The notes under the pieces: generated by a model
Told to the model about the DNA's origin: nothing
The model's input: the letters and a program-made list of their open reading frames with translations, nothing else
Databases searched by the model: none
Source: Phylloscopus collybita
Taxonomy: Eukaryota; Chordata; Aves; Passeriformes; Phylloscopidae
Direction: 5' to 3'
DNA length: 64,000 bases
NCBI GenBank assembly: GCA_027886175.1
Contig: JAJNNQ010000137.1
Location: forward strand, 1,182,001-1,246,000
Made by a program: the position numbers and the translations under genes
Part shown: positions 11,499 to 22,660 of the stretch, one piece after another
Layout: each line of letters begins with the position of its first letter
Numbering within the stretch: the stretch's first letter is position 1

Positions 11499-12644
11499 GA
11501 AAGACTCTATTTACAGATTAAAAGCAGGAGGGGAAACTTCTAATTTACTGCCTTCACTCAGTTCTTTCAGATGTAAATTAGAGCGCTATGAACCTTCCAA
11601 CTGCAAAGTTTATCCACTTTAGGAGGAAGATTCCAGAGGCAGGGAGGAAAACCACAGGTGCCAGGAGGAATATTCCAATGGGATGGCAGCATTCCTGCAT
11701 TGTTGTTCCTTTTATAATTCTCCTGTTGACAAGTCCCTGCCTCCAAAATCCCAACTACTCCCACTGAACTGCTGCTTGTAAAGGAGGGGCAGCCCCTGCC
11801 ACACACAAAAAAAGAGCTTTTTACCTTCCCTTTCAACAACAGATTAATGTCTCTTTTGTTCTGCGGCAGAGCTGGGTGTCATATTTCAAAATGCACATTT
11901 AAAACAGGTATAATTAAACCTCTGCGAGGGGAGGGAGGCAGAGAAATGAGCAGCCAAAGGAGGAATAAAGGCATTTTAGAGGGTGCAGGAGCTGGAAGGT
12001 GCCTCATCCCTCCCTCTCGCCACGCAGCTACAATTACATTCCACAGTGGGGGAGGAAAAAAAAAAAAAAGTAATTATAAAAATGAACTTTTCCTCGAAAA
12101 ATGAGCACGTTGTGAAAGGATGACTCCTTTGAACATCGCAGCACTTCAAAAGGAGGATGAATTAGTGCTGACAACTCAATAAAGTAGCCATCAATTATTC
12201 AAAATGTGATGGCTCTTCTCATGCAGCACTTGTGATTAGGAAAACATTTCAAATCCTGGGAATGAGAGTTATTCCTCCTCAATGAAATGGGCCCAGGCTT
12301 CAAAATGTGAGGGAAGAAAAATAATGGGACTTTTGGAGGAGCCTGGCAAGAACACAGGGAAGTTTCTTCTCTTGGAGCCATCCATCAAGTGCTTCATGTG
12401 AGACTGTTCCAGGCTGGATTTGGGATTCATGGAGTGGAACAAGCAGAGGGAAGGGGAAAATATCTGTGATGTGAGAGGGGTACCCAAACTTCAGCTGATG
12501 GGTGCAGAGAGCCCAGCCCAACCAAGGCCCCAGATGAAACCATTGCTGTGTTTTGGAACAGCAAATATTAAAACTTTCCTAGGGAAAAGAGTTATGGAAG
12601 AACCAGGTTTCCTGGAGACATTTCTGGAAATTTTTGATGTCCCA

Positions 12645-12771
12645 GCCCTGGAACTGTCCAAGGCCAGGGCTTGGAGCAAGCTGGGACAGTGGAAGGTGTC
12701 CCTGCCCATGGCAGGGGGTGGCACTGGATGAGCTTTAAGGTGCCTTCCAACCCAAACCATCCTGGGATTCC
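12645..12771 (+). mobile_element. CR1 LINE, 3' end fragment
   Basis: Begins in 'ccctggaactgtccaaggcc' and ends at the terminal 'cccaaaccatcctgggattc'. It is a 127-bp tail. Confidence 0.88.
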
Positions 12772-13484
12772 ATGAAAGAAGAAATTCCTGGAGGAATGTT
12801 GGTGATGGAGCAGTACAGCTTCCTTTAAATGAAGTTTATCAGACTTTGCCTTTCCAGTTTCCTCCTGGAATTGCAGCTCATCCATCACCAAAACAACTGC
12901 GGTGAAGGCAAAGCACTGGTTTAAAACTGCAGAAACCTTGGGAAAAAAGGAGCTGGAGGAAAAATGCAAAACTTGGGTGAGTGTCACTGCTGTGACATTT
13001 GGATCTGTGACTTCACACTGGATTTTCAGCAGCACCCTTGGGCTGAGGAGAAGCTGCTCTGCCTCAGCATCCCAGGGCCCTGCTCTGCTGCCAGGGATTC
13101 TTAATGAGTTTGCAAATGAGGAATGTGCAGCTGGAGTTTTAAACAAGCAGGAGGGTGGCAAGGCTAAAAGGCTTCTCCTCTGGCCAGGGAGGTAACAGGG
13201 GCTGGGTCTGACACCAGCCCTGTGAGGCAAAATGAGGATTTATGAGAGCAATGCTGCTGCTGAGGGAGCCTGGCGGGGCTCTTCGGGTAATTAAAATAAT
13301 CAATCAAGGCAGACACGTGCGGTTTACCACCAAATTCTGAGGAAAAACCAAAAGCAAGAGGGGGAAAAAAATTGAAAATAAAGTAAATTACAAGGAAGTT
13401 TTAGTGATTTTATGGGTCTGGTGAGTACTGGATGAACTGGCACTGCAGATAAGCTGCTCAGGCCAGGGTGAGGGTGAGGTCCCT

Positions 13485-13712
13485 TCATGGAATCCCAGGA
13501 TGGTTTGGGTTGGAAGAGACCTTAAAGCCCATCCAGATCCACCCCCTGCCATGGGCAGGGACACATCCCACTATCCCAGGTTGTTCCAAGCCCCAGTGTC
13601 CAACCTGGCCTTGGACTCTGCCAGGGATGCAGGGGCAGCCAGAGCTGCTCTGGCACCCTGTGCCAGGGCCTCATCACCCTCAGGACACCATGGAAGACTC
13701 TTGCTGAGGTGA
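13485..13712 (-). mobile_element. CR1 LINE, 3' fragment
   Basis: The 3' tail is followed by 'gcagccagagctgctctgg', after which the order changes to 'gccagggcctcatcaccctc'. This is the alternative older-type internal sequence and so differs from the 4022 copy. Confidence 0.88.
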
Positions 13713-13779
13713 ACAAAACATGTTGGTGACCTCAGAGAGGACCAGGATGAACATTTTGCACCCAACTCTCAGTGGAAAT

Positions 13780-13903
13780 GCTCCAGGCCTGCTTGGATGG
13801 GGACAGTGGAAGATGTCCCTGCTCGTGGCAGCAGGGCTGGACTGAAAGGCCTTTCAAGGTCCCTTCCAGCCCTTTAAAGGTCCCTTTCAACCCAAAATAT
13901 CCC
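13780..13903 (+). mobile_element. CR1 LINE, 3' end fragment with a doubled tail
   Basis: The 'aaggtcccttccagccct' tail motif appears twice in a row (near 13856 and 13878) before 'caacccaaaatatccc', a small internal duplication of the CR1 end. Confidence 0.82.
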
Positions 13904-16900
13904 ACAGTTTAATGATTCATCACTGAGCAAACGGGGGTTGTCCAGTTCCTGACCATCTCCAACATGGAAGAGGCACGCAGGGATTTCAGGGATTAAGGGG
14001 ATCCAGAGGCCTCAAACACAGGGCTGTTCCCTTCAGGTCAGACACAAATCACATCTGTGGGATGGTTGGTGACCCTGACTTCGCTTCTGCAGATCTGAAG
14101 GGGATGAAAATAATTCTGCCTGCCAGGAGCACCGCTTGAAAAGGTCCACACACAACTCCCCTGCCCTGGGACGCACTGAAGGTGCAAGTGGAAGCTGAGT
14201 TTTTTTAAATAAATTGAAGCCCTGATGCTCTGCCTGAAGCAATTGCTTTTGTGCAGCTCAGAACTCCTCGGTGGAGAACTCACACATCTGCTGCTGACTG
14301 ACACAGGAGCCCTTCTGAAAGCTTCCACAAAAGGCAGGAACGGCACTAAATGTTCCTCCCCAGAGGAGAAATTATCTGAAGAAATATTGGAAGCAACAGG
14401 GAGAGTCAGATTCCCACGGAGGGATAATTTTGTCTCTTATTTTAAGCTAGAAAAGGAGATTTAGCACAAATTCTGCAGTCGGTGGGTTTTACCCTCTTGA
14501 CATGAAACACATCAACAAGAGCTGAAAACATCTTGGTTGTAACACCACGCCACTGCAAAAAACAAAGTGAAATATGAGGCTCAGAACCATTAAAATTGCT
14601 TTAAAATTATCCCTGAATGGGAAAAAAAAAACCCCAATGGATCAGCCATGCCTGCTCCTTAATGGATGCTGCTGGCTGGGAGCCAGGCTGGAAAGACAAT
14701 TAATTTGTCCACAATAATAAATAATAACATCCAGCCTCCATCAAAGCATGGAGCGATCAGCGCTGGTGAGCCATGGAAAGCTGCTGGCTGGGACCATCCT
14801 TCTCCTTAATAACCACTCATTTGACGGGAAGAAAAACGTTCCAGAAGCTCTCAGGGATGTCCTCCTTGGAAAGTCACAAGTGAGTGACTCCATGCCTGGA
14901 GTGGGTGCTGTGGTAATTAGCTCCAGCAAGTCATTATCCTGCAAAACAGCTGCACACCCTGACTTTTTAAGGAGGTTTTTTTTTTTTTTTTTTTTGGGTG
15001 GTGGGGGTGGATTTTCAGCCGCTGGAGTTCGGCCAGAAAAGTATCAGGAGGATCATCCACACCATGCTGAGATAAGAAACAACAGAGGCTTTGAAGGAAA
15101 GGAAAAATCCCATTCTGCTGCTCCACAGAGAAGCAGTTTGCATTTTTTTGGGAGATGGAGCAACAGGTTTTTTTAAGGCCAGTGACCACCTGGGTGGAAA
15201 GATTTATCACCTCGTTGAGAACCCAACAAGAACAGGCTGTAAGAACCGGTGGAGGCACTTGTAGCCTAATTTAGGATCGATTTAAACAATTACAGCCTGA
15301 AATTTAATGCCGAATAATTTTGAGACAAATGAGTTTCACGGTGATTCAGTCGCTCTGCAAAGGAAAAGGGTTTCAAGTGTTTTACATTTGAGGAGGCAAG
15401 AATGGAAAACAAGGCAAGGCGGTAAAATGGAATATTTAGAGAGGACTTTTTTTTTTTTTTTTTTAAGGATAATCTTCACAGGAATGGGTGATTCATCTGT
15501 GAGGGCACAATGCTGGGAAAAACCTCTTATCTCCCACCTAATTCAGCTCAAAGTTGTGTGCTGATAGTGATCCCACAGCAGCTTTATCAGCCCGAGCAGA
15601 GGGGGCTGATAAATCCCCGAGTCTTGTTCCAATCACAGCCGCAGAGGCTTCAGAGAGATCTTTGGGATAGCAAAGAGTGGGATGGTTAAACCAGGAACCC
15701 ACCAACAGGAAAAAGCTGGGGGAGAGCTCCATTCACCACACTTCCATCAAATCCATGAGGTGATGGGGGCAAAGACTCCAGGCTCCAGCACTGTCATGCA
15801 GAAATAGCCTTTTTTTCCCCCCTGTCCTTTAATGGAAAATCAATAGGATTATTTTAGGGAGCTGTTTGGAGGAGTTGGTTCAAAGAGGCAGCAATTTTTC
15901 TTCTCTTTTCAGAGAATTAACCTTCTGTAATGTTGGGAACAAGGAGACCTCCTGACCACGGACAGTTTGACCAAGAATAATTCCAGTTCAAAACGATTTC
16001 CATCCATCATGAGAAACAAATTGTAGGAACCGGACGAGAAAATTCCAAACCACTCTGAGTCTTCAACCCCTAATGAACTTTCAGGAAATATACTGGTATT
16101 ACAGAACACATTTTTGTGTGAAATGAAGCCACGAGCCACAAAAAAAAACCCAAAAAACTTTATCCATATTAAGGCTGGTAAAGTTTGGGAAGGAAAATAT
16201 CCAGGGATTCTTTGCAGCTCCAAAACACCATTTCAACTCCTGCAAAGAGAATTTTGGCCCCTTTCTAAAGAAGCTGTTCCCCTCTAGGGACTTCTGGAAA
16301 TGCTGTTCTGGAATTTGATTTTGCTTTAAGGCTCTGAGAGGACCATCCCAGCCCTGCTGCCCCCAGACAGGCACAGAGTTAGTGACCATTAATCCATCCA
16401 AAATTCTGGAAGTGGTTAACAGTAGTGACAGTTATTCCTATTATTGCATGGCATTATAATATCCCTGTGTTTTACAGCTGTAAGCTGGGATAGAAAATGG
16501 CCACATAAACCTCGGGATAAAGGTGCTGTTTCCTAAGGACTCTGCTGGTATTATCCATCCCTGGCAAGAGGATTTTTCCAGGAAAGAGGGAATAACTTCA
16601 AAAGATTAAAAGAGCTTGACACGACCAACAGCAGGACTCAGCTCATTCCTTGCAGTCTCAGGCAACACATGAAATTCAGAAGTTTGGGGTGGGATTCCAC
16701 ACTCTCCTGTTCCCCACGGAGCTGGGATGACAACTTGCTGCTTTTATCACTGCTCCAGCTCTTTCTGGAGTTCAAAAAAGGTCTTTCAAAGGAGACTTCT
16801 CCTACAAACACTACATCTGAAACCCAAATCTCTCACATCTTCTGATGGAGGGAGCCGTGGGGCTCCACATCAATCCCCAACGTGCTTGGAAGGATTGGAT

Positions 16901-17007
16901 CCCATCCCTGCTCCTCCTGGGAGCTTGGGATGTGTGTTCAGCCTGATGGCACAGCTCTGTGACTGGCAGGTGTCCCCAGAACTTCTAAGGGAGACACACA
17001 TGAAAAT
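13904..17007. other. Intronic sequence, nothing recognised
   Basis: Over 3 kb with no CR1 or LTR that I can identify. It has T tracts at about 14978-14995 and 15446-15463. It is one of the largest repeat-poor parts of the window. Confidence 0.4.
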
Positions 17008-17250
17008 ATTCCTGCCCAAGCTCCCATCCATCCCTGCCCTCTGGCAGTGGGAAGCCATTCCCTGTGTCCTGTCCCTCCAGGCCTTGTCCCCAGTCTCTCT
17101 CCAGCTCTCCTGGAGCTCCTTTAGGCCCTGGAATGTGCTGGAAGCTCTCCCTGGAGCCTTCCTGGAGCACCCCCTGCTCTCCCAGCCTGGCTCCAGCCTT
17201 CCGTGGCCTCCTCTGGACCTGCTCCAGCGGCTCCACGTTTTTCCTTACGG
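17008..17250 (-). mobile_element. CR1 LINE interior fragment next to the EXOC4 donor site
   Basis: Lacks the 3' tail. It starts at 'cctgcccaagctcccatcc', includes 'ccattccctgtgtcctgtcc' and reaches 'ggcctcctctggacctgctc', deeper into the element than most copies. It is in gene sense and begins about 64 nt after the exon. Confidence 0.88.
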
Positions 17251-17306
17251 GATACACAACCATGGCTGGACATGGACACTCAGGGATGTCCTGAGCGGTC
17301 ACTCAG

Positions 17307-17313
17307 CTCCTAC
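17307..17313 (-). other. EXOC4: 5' splice site of the EXOC4 exon
   Basis: The exon ends ctgcag and the intron starts gtaggag on the minus strand. CAG|GT and the purine at +3 fit the U1 consensus; +4 is G rather than A, so the site is good but not perfect. It sits about 60 nt before a CR1 fragment. Confidence 0.85.
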
Positions 17314-17533
17314 CTGCAGCAGAGGCCTCTGCACCCCCAGGATCTTCATGGTGTCGGCGTTGGCCAAGATCTTCAGGGGGTCCGAGGCCTTGGTGACACC
17401 TTCGATCTCCTTGTTGATCTCGGCCAGGACCTGGTTGAGGAAGATGTTCTTGATGTACATGGTGAGGAACTCCCTCAGCGGGCACTGCTTGGCTGGGCCC
17501 AGCTCCATGGCGAACTCGATCTCCTGGATGAAC
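17314..17533 (-). CDS. EXOC4: EXOC4 (Sec8) internal coding exon
   Basis: EXOC4 (Sec8) is a subunit of the exocyst, the eight-protein tethering complex that docks secretory vesicles at the plasma membrane. Read on the minus strand, the 220-nt exon starts with the third base of a split codon (phase 2), then gives 73 complete codons from Phe-Ile-Gln to Leu-Leu-Gln with no stop. Stretches such as [18 protein letters not shown] and [19 protein letters not shown] match my memory of vertebrate Sec8 closely, in the middle of the roughly 970-residue protein, in the helical-rod part after the N-terminal Sec8 domain. The split codon fits an Arg completed from the previous exon. The acceptor is a clean tttcccag and the donor CAG|gtagga. 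By hand count 69 of 73 third positions are G or C, far above the flanking intron. Neighbouring exons are not in the window. It is not a retrocopy, because both splice sites are present. The name rests on recalled similarity, not on an alignment. Confidence 0.95.
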
Positions 17534-17575
17534 CTGGGAAACAGAGAAGGGGAAGGAATAAATTGTGATTAAACG
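17534..17575 (-). other. EXOC4: 3' splice site, pyrimidine tract and branch-point candidate of the EXOC4 exon
   Basis: In the gene's sense the 22 bases before the exon are almost all pyrimidine (ccttccccttctctgtttcc) followed by cag. A ttaat motif with its second A at 17569 lies 36 nt before the exon and fits the yUnAy branch-point consensus and usual distance. The branch point is inferred from motif and spacing only. Confidence 0.8.
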
Positions 17576-17729
17576 ACAAATCAAATCGTGCTGCGGATGC
17601 TTTAGGTTTGTTGGTGTGGCCTTTGCCGTCCCAGCATTTCAGAGCCGAGCACCAGCAGTGCAGGAATGACCATGGACTGCTCCAGCTTGAGGAATGAAGA
17701 GGAGAAAAGGTCCACAAGATAGTTTTAGG

Positions 17730-17770
17730 AAAAAAAACAAACAAACAAAAAAAAACCCCACAAAAAAACC

Positions 17771-17804
<34 letters not shown>

Positions 17805-17932
17805 AACCCCAAAAAAACCAAAAAAAAAAAAAAAAAACCCAAAAAAAAAAAAAAAAAAAAAAAAAAAACAAACCAAAACAAAACCCAACAAAAAAAACCA
17901 AACCAAACCAAACCAAACCAAAAAAAACCCAA
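17730..17932 (+). repeat. A/C-only low-complexity tract with (CAA)n
   Basis: 203 bases with no G or T on the plus strand: (CAAA) units, about 11 CAA units near 17770-17804, long A runs, then CCAAA units. In the EXOC4 transcript it is a U/G tract with (GUU)n, ending about 196 nt before the acceptor. Confidence 0.95.
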
Positions 17933-18584
17933 GCAACAATTGGTGAGATAAAGAATAAATTGCTGGAGAAGGACAGATAAAATGAGAGAAAATCCACATT
18001 CCAGGCACAATTCCTGTTTGTTTGTCCAAAAAAAAAAAAAAAAATTGGATTTTCCATTTGGGACATGCTGGGAAGATGTCCTTATAAAAAATAAAGTCAC
18101 CATTAAAAAAGCTAAGATACCACAAACCCTTTCAAAAAGCCAAGCTTCCTTCTGGCCACTTGATTCCCCCAGCTGGGTTTCCCACCTCCAAACTGAACAA
18201 CAGAATACTCCAGCTCAAAATCCAGGAAAAAACATGAAAAAACCAGGAATGTCTGTGCATGATGCCATTATCCTCCTGCGTTATGTACATCTGTGTAATG
18301 GTGTATTTTTATCACCCTTTATTGTTCCATCCCAGGATCCCATTCCTGAGCACACAGAGCAGCAGGATGACTCTGGGAATATTTTAGCACCAAATGTTTG
18401 CCATCTCCTGCAAAACCTCTTTATTTCTGTGCTGCCATCTGGTTACCATGGAGGAGTTTATTCCAGAAATTACCTCGTCATGTCTTTAACTACATCTGAG
18501 GCAGTGGAATTGGTTTTCCTTTCAAAATAATGAGGGGTTGAGTGTCAGGAGCCACAATGGATCGAGATAGGCTGTCCTGAGTTG
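17933..18584. other. Intronic sequence, nothing recognised
   Basis: Includes an A tract at 18028-18044. No family identified. Confidence 0.4.
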
Positions 18585-18790
18585 TGCTGAGGGAGGTTTA
18601 GGTGGGACATAAGGAAATATTTATGCAGTGAGAAGCAGTCAGGAATTAGAGCAGGCTGACAGGGAAGTGTGGAGTCACCATCCCTGACAAAAACCAGGGA
18701 TCTGGCACTAAGGACACGGTTTGGTGGTGAACAATGGTTGGATTTGATGATCTTAGAGGTCTTTTCCAACCTCAAGGATTCCATGATTTT
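18585..18790 (+). mobile_element. CR1 LINE, 3' fragment (older subfamily)
   Basis: Shows 'gggaggtttaggtgggac', 'gtggagtcaccatccctg', 'ggttggatttgatgatctta' and 'ttccaacctcaaggattcc'. About 200 bp, quite diverged. Confidence 0.85.
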
Positions 18791-20660
18791 ATTCTTTACC
18801 ACTGGCCCTACTCCCAAACCCTTCAGTGAGATCTGCTTAATTATCCATCATTTTCTACCCCCACCTTCCTCACTCCAGAGGAGGCACTTCCCTTCCCAGC
18901 ACTGACTGAGGAGCCAATTCCCATGGATGATTTCTTTCCAATCTGAGCTCTTTTCTCCCTAAATCCTCTCCCTGCTGACTCCACGGAGTGACACATTTGG
19001 ACAATGCAGTTTCTGTGGGGGGATCCCTTGGAGTTCAGTTGGAAGACTGGTTCTCCAAATGCTGCAAGGAGGGAATCACAGAGCCTGGCAGCTTTACTCC
19101 CTGGACTTCACAGGGTGAGAATGGGAATCAGCTTTGTAAAACAGGGAAACAGCAGAGTTTTCTGGGAGGGCAGCAGAGACTCCACGGAGCTGATCCCAGA
19201 AATATCAGAGCTGATGTCACCAGCTCCAAGTGACACCACTCATCTCCTTAAGGGGACATTGCCAGAGTTGATGGGACTGTGTTGGAACTCCTCATTTGCT
19301 GTGTACGTTCATGGCTTTCAGTAAATCTCTCACTCTTCCTTTTTAAAGTTTATTTATGGAGCACAAAACTCCCCCAAAATGTGAATTTTACTGTTAAACC
19401 CCATTCAGGTGGGAAGGAGAAGCTCAGAAGCTCAACTTGGGAACGAGCATCATCCAGCCAAGTGACAGGAGCAACTTTTAAACACTTTTAAAATCCAGAA
19501 AATGCTCCAAAATGGCAAAACCAACTAAAAGAAGCTTTTTAGAGAATGAGCAAACCATCAGAGCTCAGATGTGCTGACCTACAACAGGAATGGCAACTCC
19601 TCATCCCACAACATCCTGATGGTGCTCCCGAGTGTCTCCTGCACCACAGACTAAAGGTCAGTGCTGGAAAATGGTGCCACCAAGAATTTTTGCTTCCCAG
19701 TGCCTGGCATTAATCACCACTCCAGATCTCTCCTGAAGATCTGTGCCTTCATCTCCACAAAACTTCTCCCTGATGTGTCCTATTAAGTTTTAACGTCTTG
19801 GCACGGACAAGACAAGAGTGGTTCACCTAAGGCTGGTCAGGACCAAACCATATCCCTGTTTTCCACGATAGGAACCATAAAATAATCATGGATTATGAGG
19901 GAGCTGCCAGACAGCACTGACTGAGGGGGGATTTGTGAGTGCTCAGCATCGCTTGTGATAAAGAACAAATAATCAGGAGCTTAGGAAGCAGATTTCAACT
20001 CGATAGCAGCAGGAAGTTATTAAGACTGAAGCCCTGCAGGGCACAGGGAACTGGAGGATACAGATGGAAGACCTTCAGTTGGGATGCTCAAGGATAGTTT
20101 GATGAAATGATTATGGGAATGGAAACCAGTGAAGTCTTCATTTAATCCCAAAGATCTCTGCAGAGGGAAATGGAAGCAGAGAAAAGGTAAAGAAAAATGA
20201 ACTATGGATGTCAGAGTGTGGCTTACAGCAGGGAACGGCCCAGGAGTTCCTGGAGTTGATAATCCAGTGGGGCAAGTTACTTTTTACAGCCTTAGGGGAC
20301 AACTGGGATCCTGTTTGCTGGGATCTGCCGTGGTTCAGAGATGACCTCTCCAAATTTCCAGCAGGCAGAATGAGTCCCACACTGCTCTGCACCTGAGGCA
20401 GCCACTCTGGAGCTCCAACCTTCAAAATCCTGCTGGGCACAGGAGCAGGGGGCTCAAGTGAGAGTCACAAAGTCCCAGGTGTAGGTGAGATTTGCACTAG
20501 GAATAATCCTTCTGGGACATTAAATGGCAGCACTGGTGTACCCTCCATGTCCTGGACTGGGAGGGTTACTCAGGATTCCATTAAGAACAGATTAAAAATG
20601 GAAAACAGGATTTTTTTTTTTTTAAATTTATTTTTTTTTTGTATTTAATAGAAGTGAGAG
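18791..20660. other. Intronic sequence, nothing recognised
   Basis: No repeat family recognised apart from T tracts at about 20611-20640. Confidence 0.4.
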
Positions 20661-20829
20661 TTGCCCAGAGCAGCTGTGGCTGCCCCTGGATCCTTGGAAG
20701 TGTCCAAGGCCAGGCTGGACATTGGGACTTGGAGCAACCTGGGATAGTGAAAGGCGTCCCTGCCCATGGCAGGGGTTGGAACTGGAGGATCCTGAAGGTC
20801 CCTCCCAACCCAAACCATTCCATGATTCC
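20661..20829 (+). mobile_element. CR1 LINE, 3' end fragment
   Basis: Starts in 'cccagagcagctgtggctgc' and runs to the terminal 'caaaccattccatgattcc'. It is well preserved and likely recent. Confidence 0.9.
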
Positions 20830-21231
20830 ACGAATTAAGGATGCAAAGTCAAACAGTGAAAAAAGCTCAGAGCTGTTTGTGTCACCTCCCTTTGCCCCAC
20901 TGTGCAGGACACCACAGCCTCATTTTTACTGCCAGCGTGGCCCAGTACTGCTCTGGTCAGCAAATCCTTGTCTTGTCCAAGGAATGGGATGGTCAGGGAA
21001 TGTCACAGCCTTGGGAATTCCTGAGTCACACCAACACAGAGCTGGATAAACGTGACACCAGGAGTGACTCTTCTGCCACAAAGTCCCACAGGGCTCTCTG
21101 CTTCCTGGCTTCCCTCTTCCTGCCTTCTCATCCCATCATATCCTTCCCGTTTGTGGGAGTTTTGCCATTTTTCTCTTATTTTCCAGGGTTCCCAATCCCA
21201 CTTGGTCATCCTGTGTTTCTCTACGAGAGCC

Positions 21232-21442
21232 TGTTTTCTGGATTTTTGCTGTTCTCCTCTGTCAAAGTTTTTCTAAAGTTCTATTTCAGCCTTCTGTGTT
21301 GACCTTTTGCAATGGAGTCAGACAGGATTTTACATCAACAACTTTTTGTTGTAACCAATTAACCACGTTTGCATTCTTCTCATAAGGAGGAGATTGTTGA
21401 TGGACTGTTGGGTTGCCTGGTGTGGTTGGAGAGGAAGATTTT
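21232..21442 (+). mobile_element. ERV LTR, 5' half only (copy 1)
   Basis: Starts TGTTTTCTGG and matches the first half of the LTR at 21606-21952 with moderate divergence. It stops at the LTR-internal ggaagATTTT. The rest of this LTR follows in inverted orientation. No purine tract precedes it, so the flank is not obviously retroviral. Confidence 0.8.
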
Positions 21443-21605
21443 TGTCACACACGACACAAAGGAACAACACCCACACACTGAGATGTCCAAGGCAGAAAAG
21501 AGAGGCAGTTTATTGACAAACTTCAACATTTATAGAATTCCATGTGTGGAATTCAAAGAATTCCACATGGTCCATAGCAGTGACCGTGGGGTGGGGGAAG
21601 AAAAT
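21443..21605 (-). mobile_element. ERV LTR, 3' half, inverted
   Basis: Reads TGTCACAC..., the reverse complement of the LTR end GTGTGACA, and continues backwards through the polyadenylation signal (TTTATT at 21509-21514) and TATA box to ggaagAAAAT. It holds a 34-nt palindrome-rich segment missing from the other copy (near 21529-21562). Confidence 0.85.
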
Positions 21606-21952
21606 TGTCCTCTGGGTTTTTGCTGTTCTCCTCTGTCTCTTCAAGAAGTTTTTTCTGAAGATCTGTTTTAATCTTCTGTGCTGACCTTTTGCAATGGAGT
21701 CAGACAGGATTTTACATCAACAACTTTTTGTTATTGTGACTGTCTGCCCACGTTTGCGTTCTTCTCATAAGGAGGAGACTGTTGATGGGACTGTTGGGTT
21801 GCCCAGTGTGATTGGAGAGGAAGATTTTCTTCCTCCAACCCATGGTCACTGCTGGAATTCTATAAATGTTGAAGTTTGTCAATAAACTGCCTCTCCTTTC
21901 TGCCTTGGACATCTCAGAGTGTGGGTGTCATTTCTTTGTGTTCTGTGTGACA
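21606..21952 (+). mobile_element. ERV LTR, complete (copy 2)
   Basis: 347 bp from TGTCCTCTGG to GTGTGACA. It has a TATA box (tataaat, 21861-21867) and AATAAA (21881-21886), a close spacing that implies a short R region. What follows (tcagcccagcagg...) could be retroviral leader or host DNA; I see no clear primer-binding site. Confidence 0.85.
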
Positions 21953-22660
21953 TCAGCCCAGCAGGTTTGGGAGCCCACAGAACACCACGAGGGGAGAGAG
22001 TTGTTGGTTCAGGAGACAGTGCTGGCCTTTGGCTTGGTCGTGCTGAGTTCTGGCTGGAATTGTGTCCATTGGGAATTTCAGCTGCCATGAAGCAGAAATG
22101 TGAGCACTGCACTTCTTCCAAGGGGTCCAAATAAGCCAAATTTGGGGTTATTTTCCATACCTTCCATCCCACAGTTCCTCTTAACTGAGAATGTGGAAAG
22201 AGAAACTTCCAGCTGAAAGAAAACTCACCAGAATTCGATGTATTTCTCCTTCTCAGAAAAAAACCCCAAGTATCTCAGATATATTTTTCTTTAAAAACAG
22301 CCCAAATTGGCAATAAAAGACCAGCCAAAATTACAAGAAACTGAAAATGAGTGTTTGAAATGGGAAACATTGGGTGGGATTAAGGCACCAACAGATATTT
22401 CCTATTTTCTGCCTGGCAGACATGGCCACACATTCACAGCCACACACGGTGCTATTTATTTATTTCAATTTCAAATGCTGCTGGCTGGCTTATTCCAACA
22501 GAATTCAGTCTCGATAAAGAACAGAAAAGTGTTTAACAGCATGGAAAAAAAGACAACCCAAGAATCCTCTCCAAGAATGTTGTGTCACTCATCCATGGAA
22601 CTTTTAGATGTCAAAAAAGGGGCAATTTGACCCACAGCTATCCCAGAAATCAATATTTAT
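21953..22660. other. Sequence after the LTR pair, unclassified
   Basis: May begin with leader sequence of the element, but no gag-like frame or primer-binding site is clear. The rest looks like ordinary intron. Confidence 0.35.

Larger units (their letters stand above)
9777..12644. other. Intronic sequence with a CpG-dense patch and an ATTTT array
   Basis: No gene recognised. Contains the CpG-dense segment 10213-10652, short duplications at 10675-10698 (atttgttgtcat twice) and 10908-10960, and the pentamer array at 11440-11498. The 160-codon plus frame at 10229-10711 has no domain I know. Confidence 0.45.
1..17313 (-). other. EXOC4: EXOC4 intron downstream of the exon (part)
   Basis: At least 17.3 kb follows the exon in gene sense. 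The next expected Sec8 segment, which in vertebrates begins around STIIVEKT, is not found on the minus strand, so the intron runs off the left edge of the window. Confidence 0.75.

Noticed and set aside
21953..22140. Retroviral leader and gag start after the LTR pair
   Set aside because: No convincing primer-binding site and no gag-like frame.
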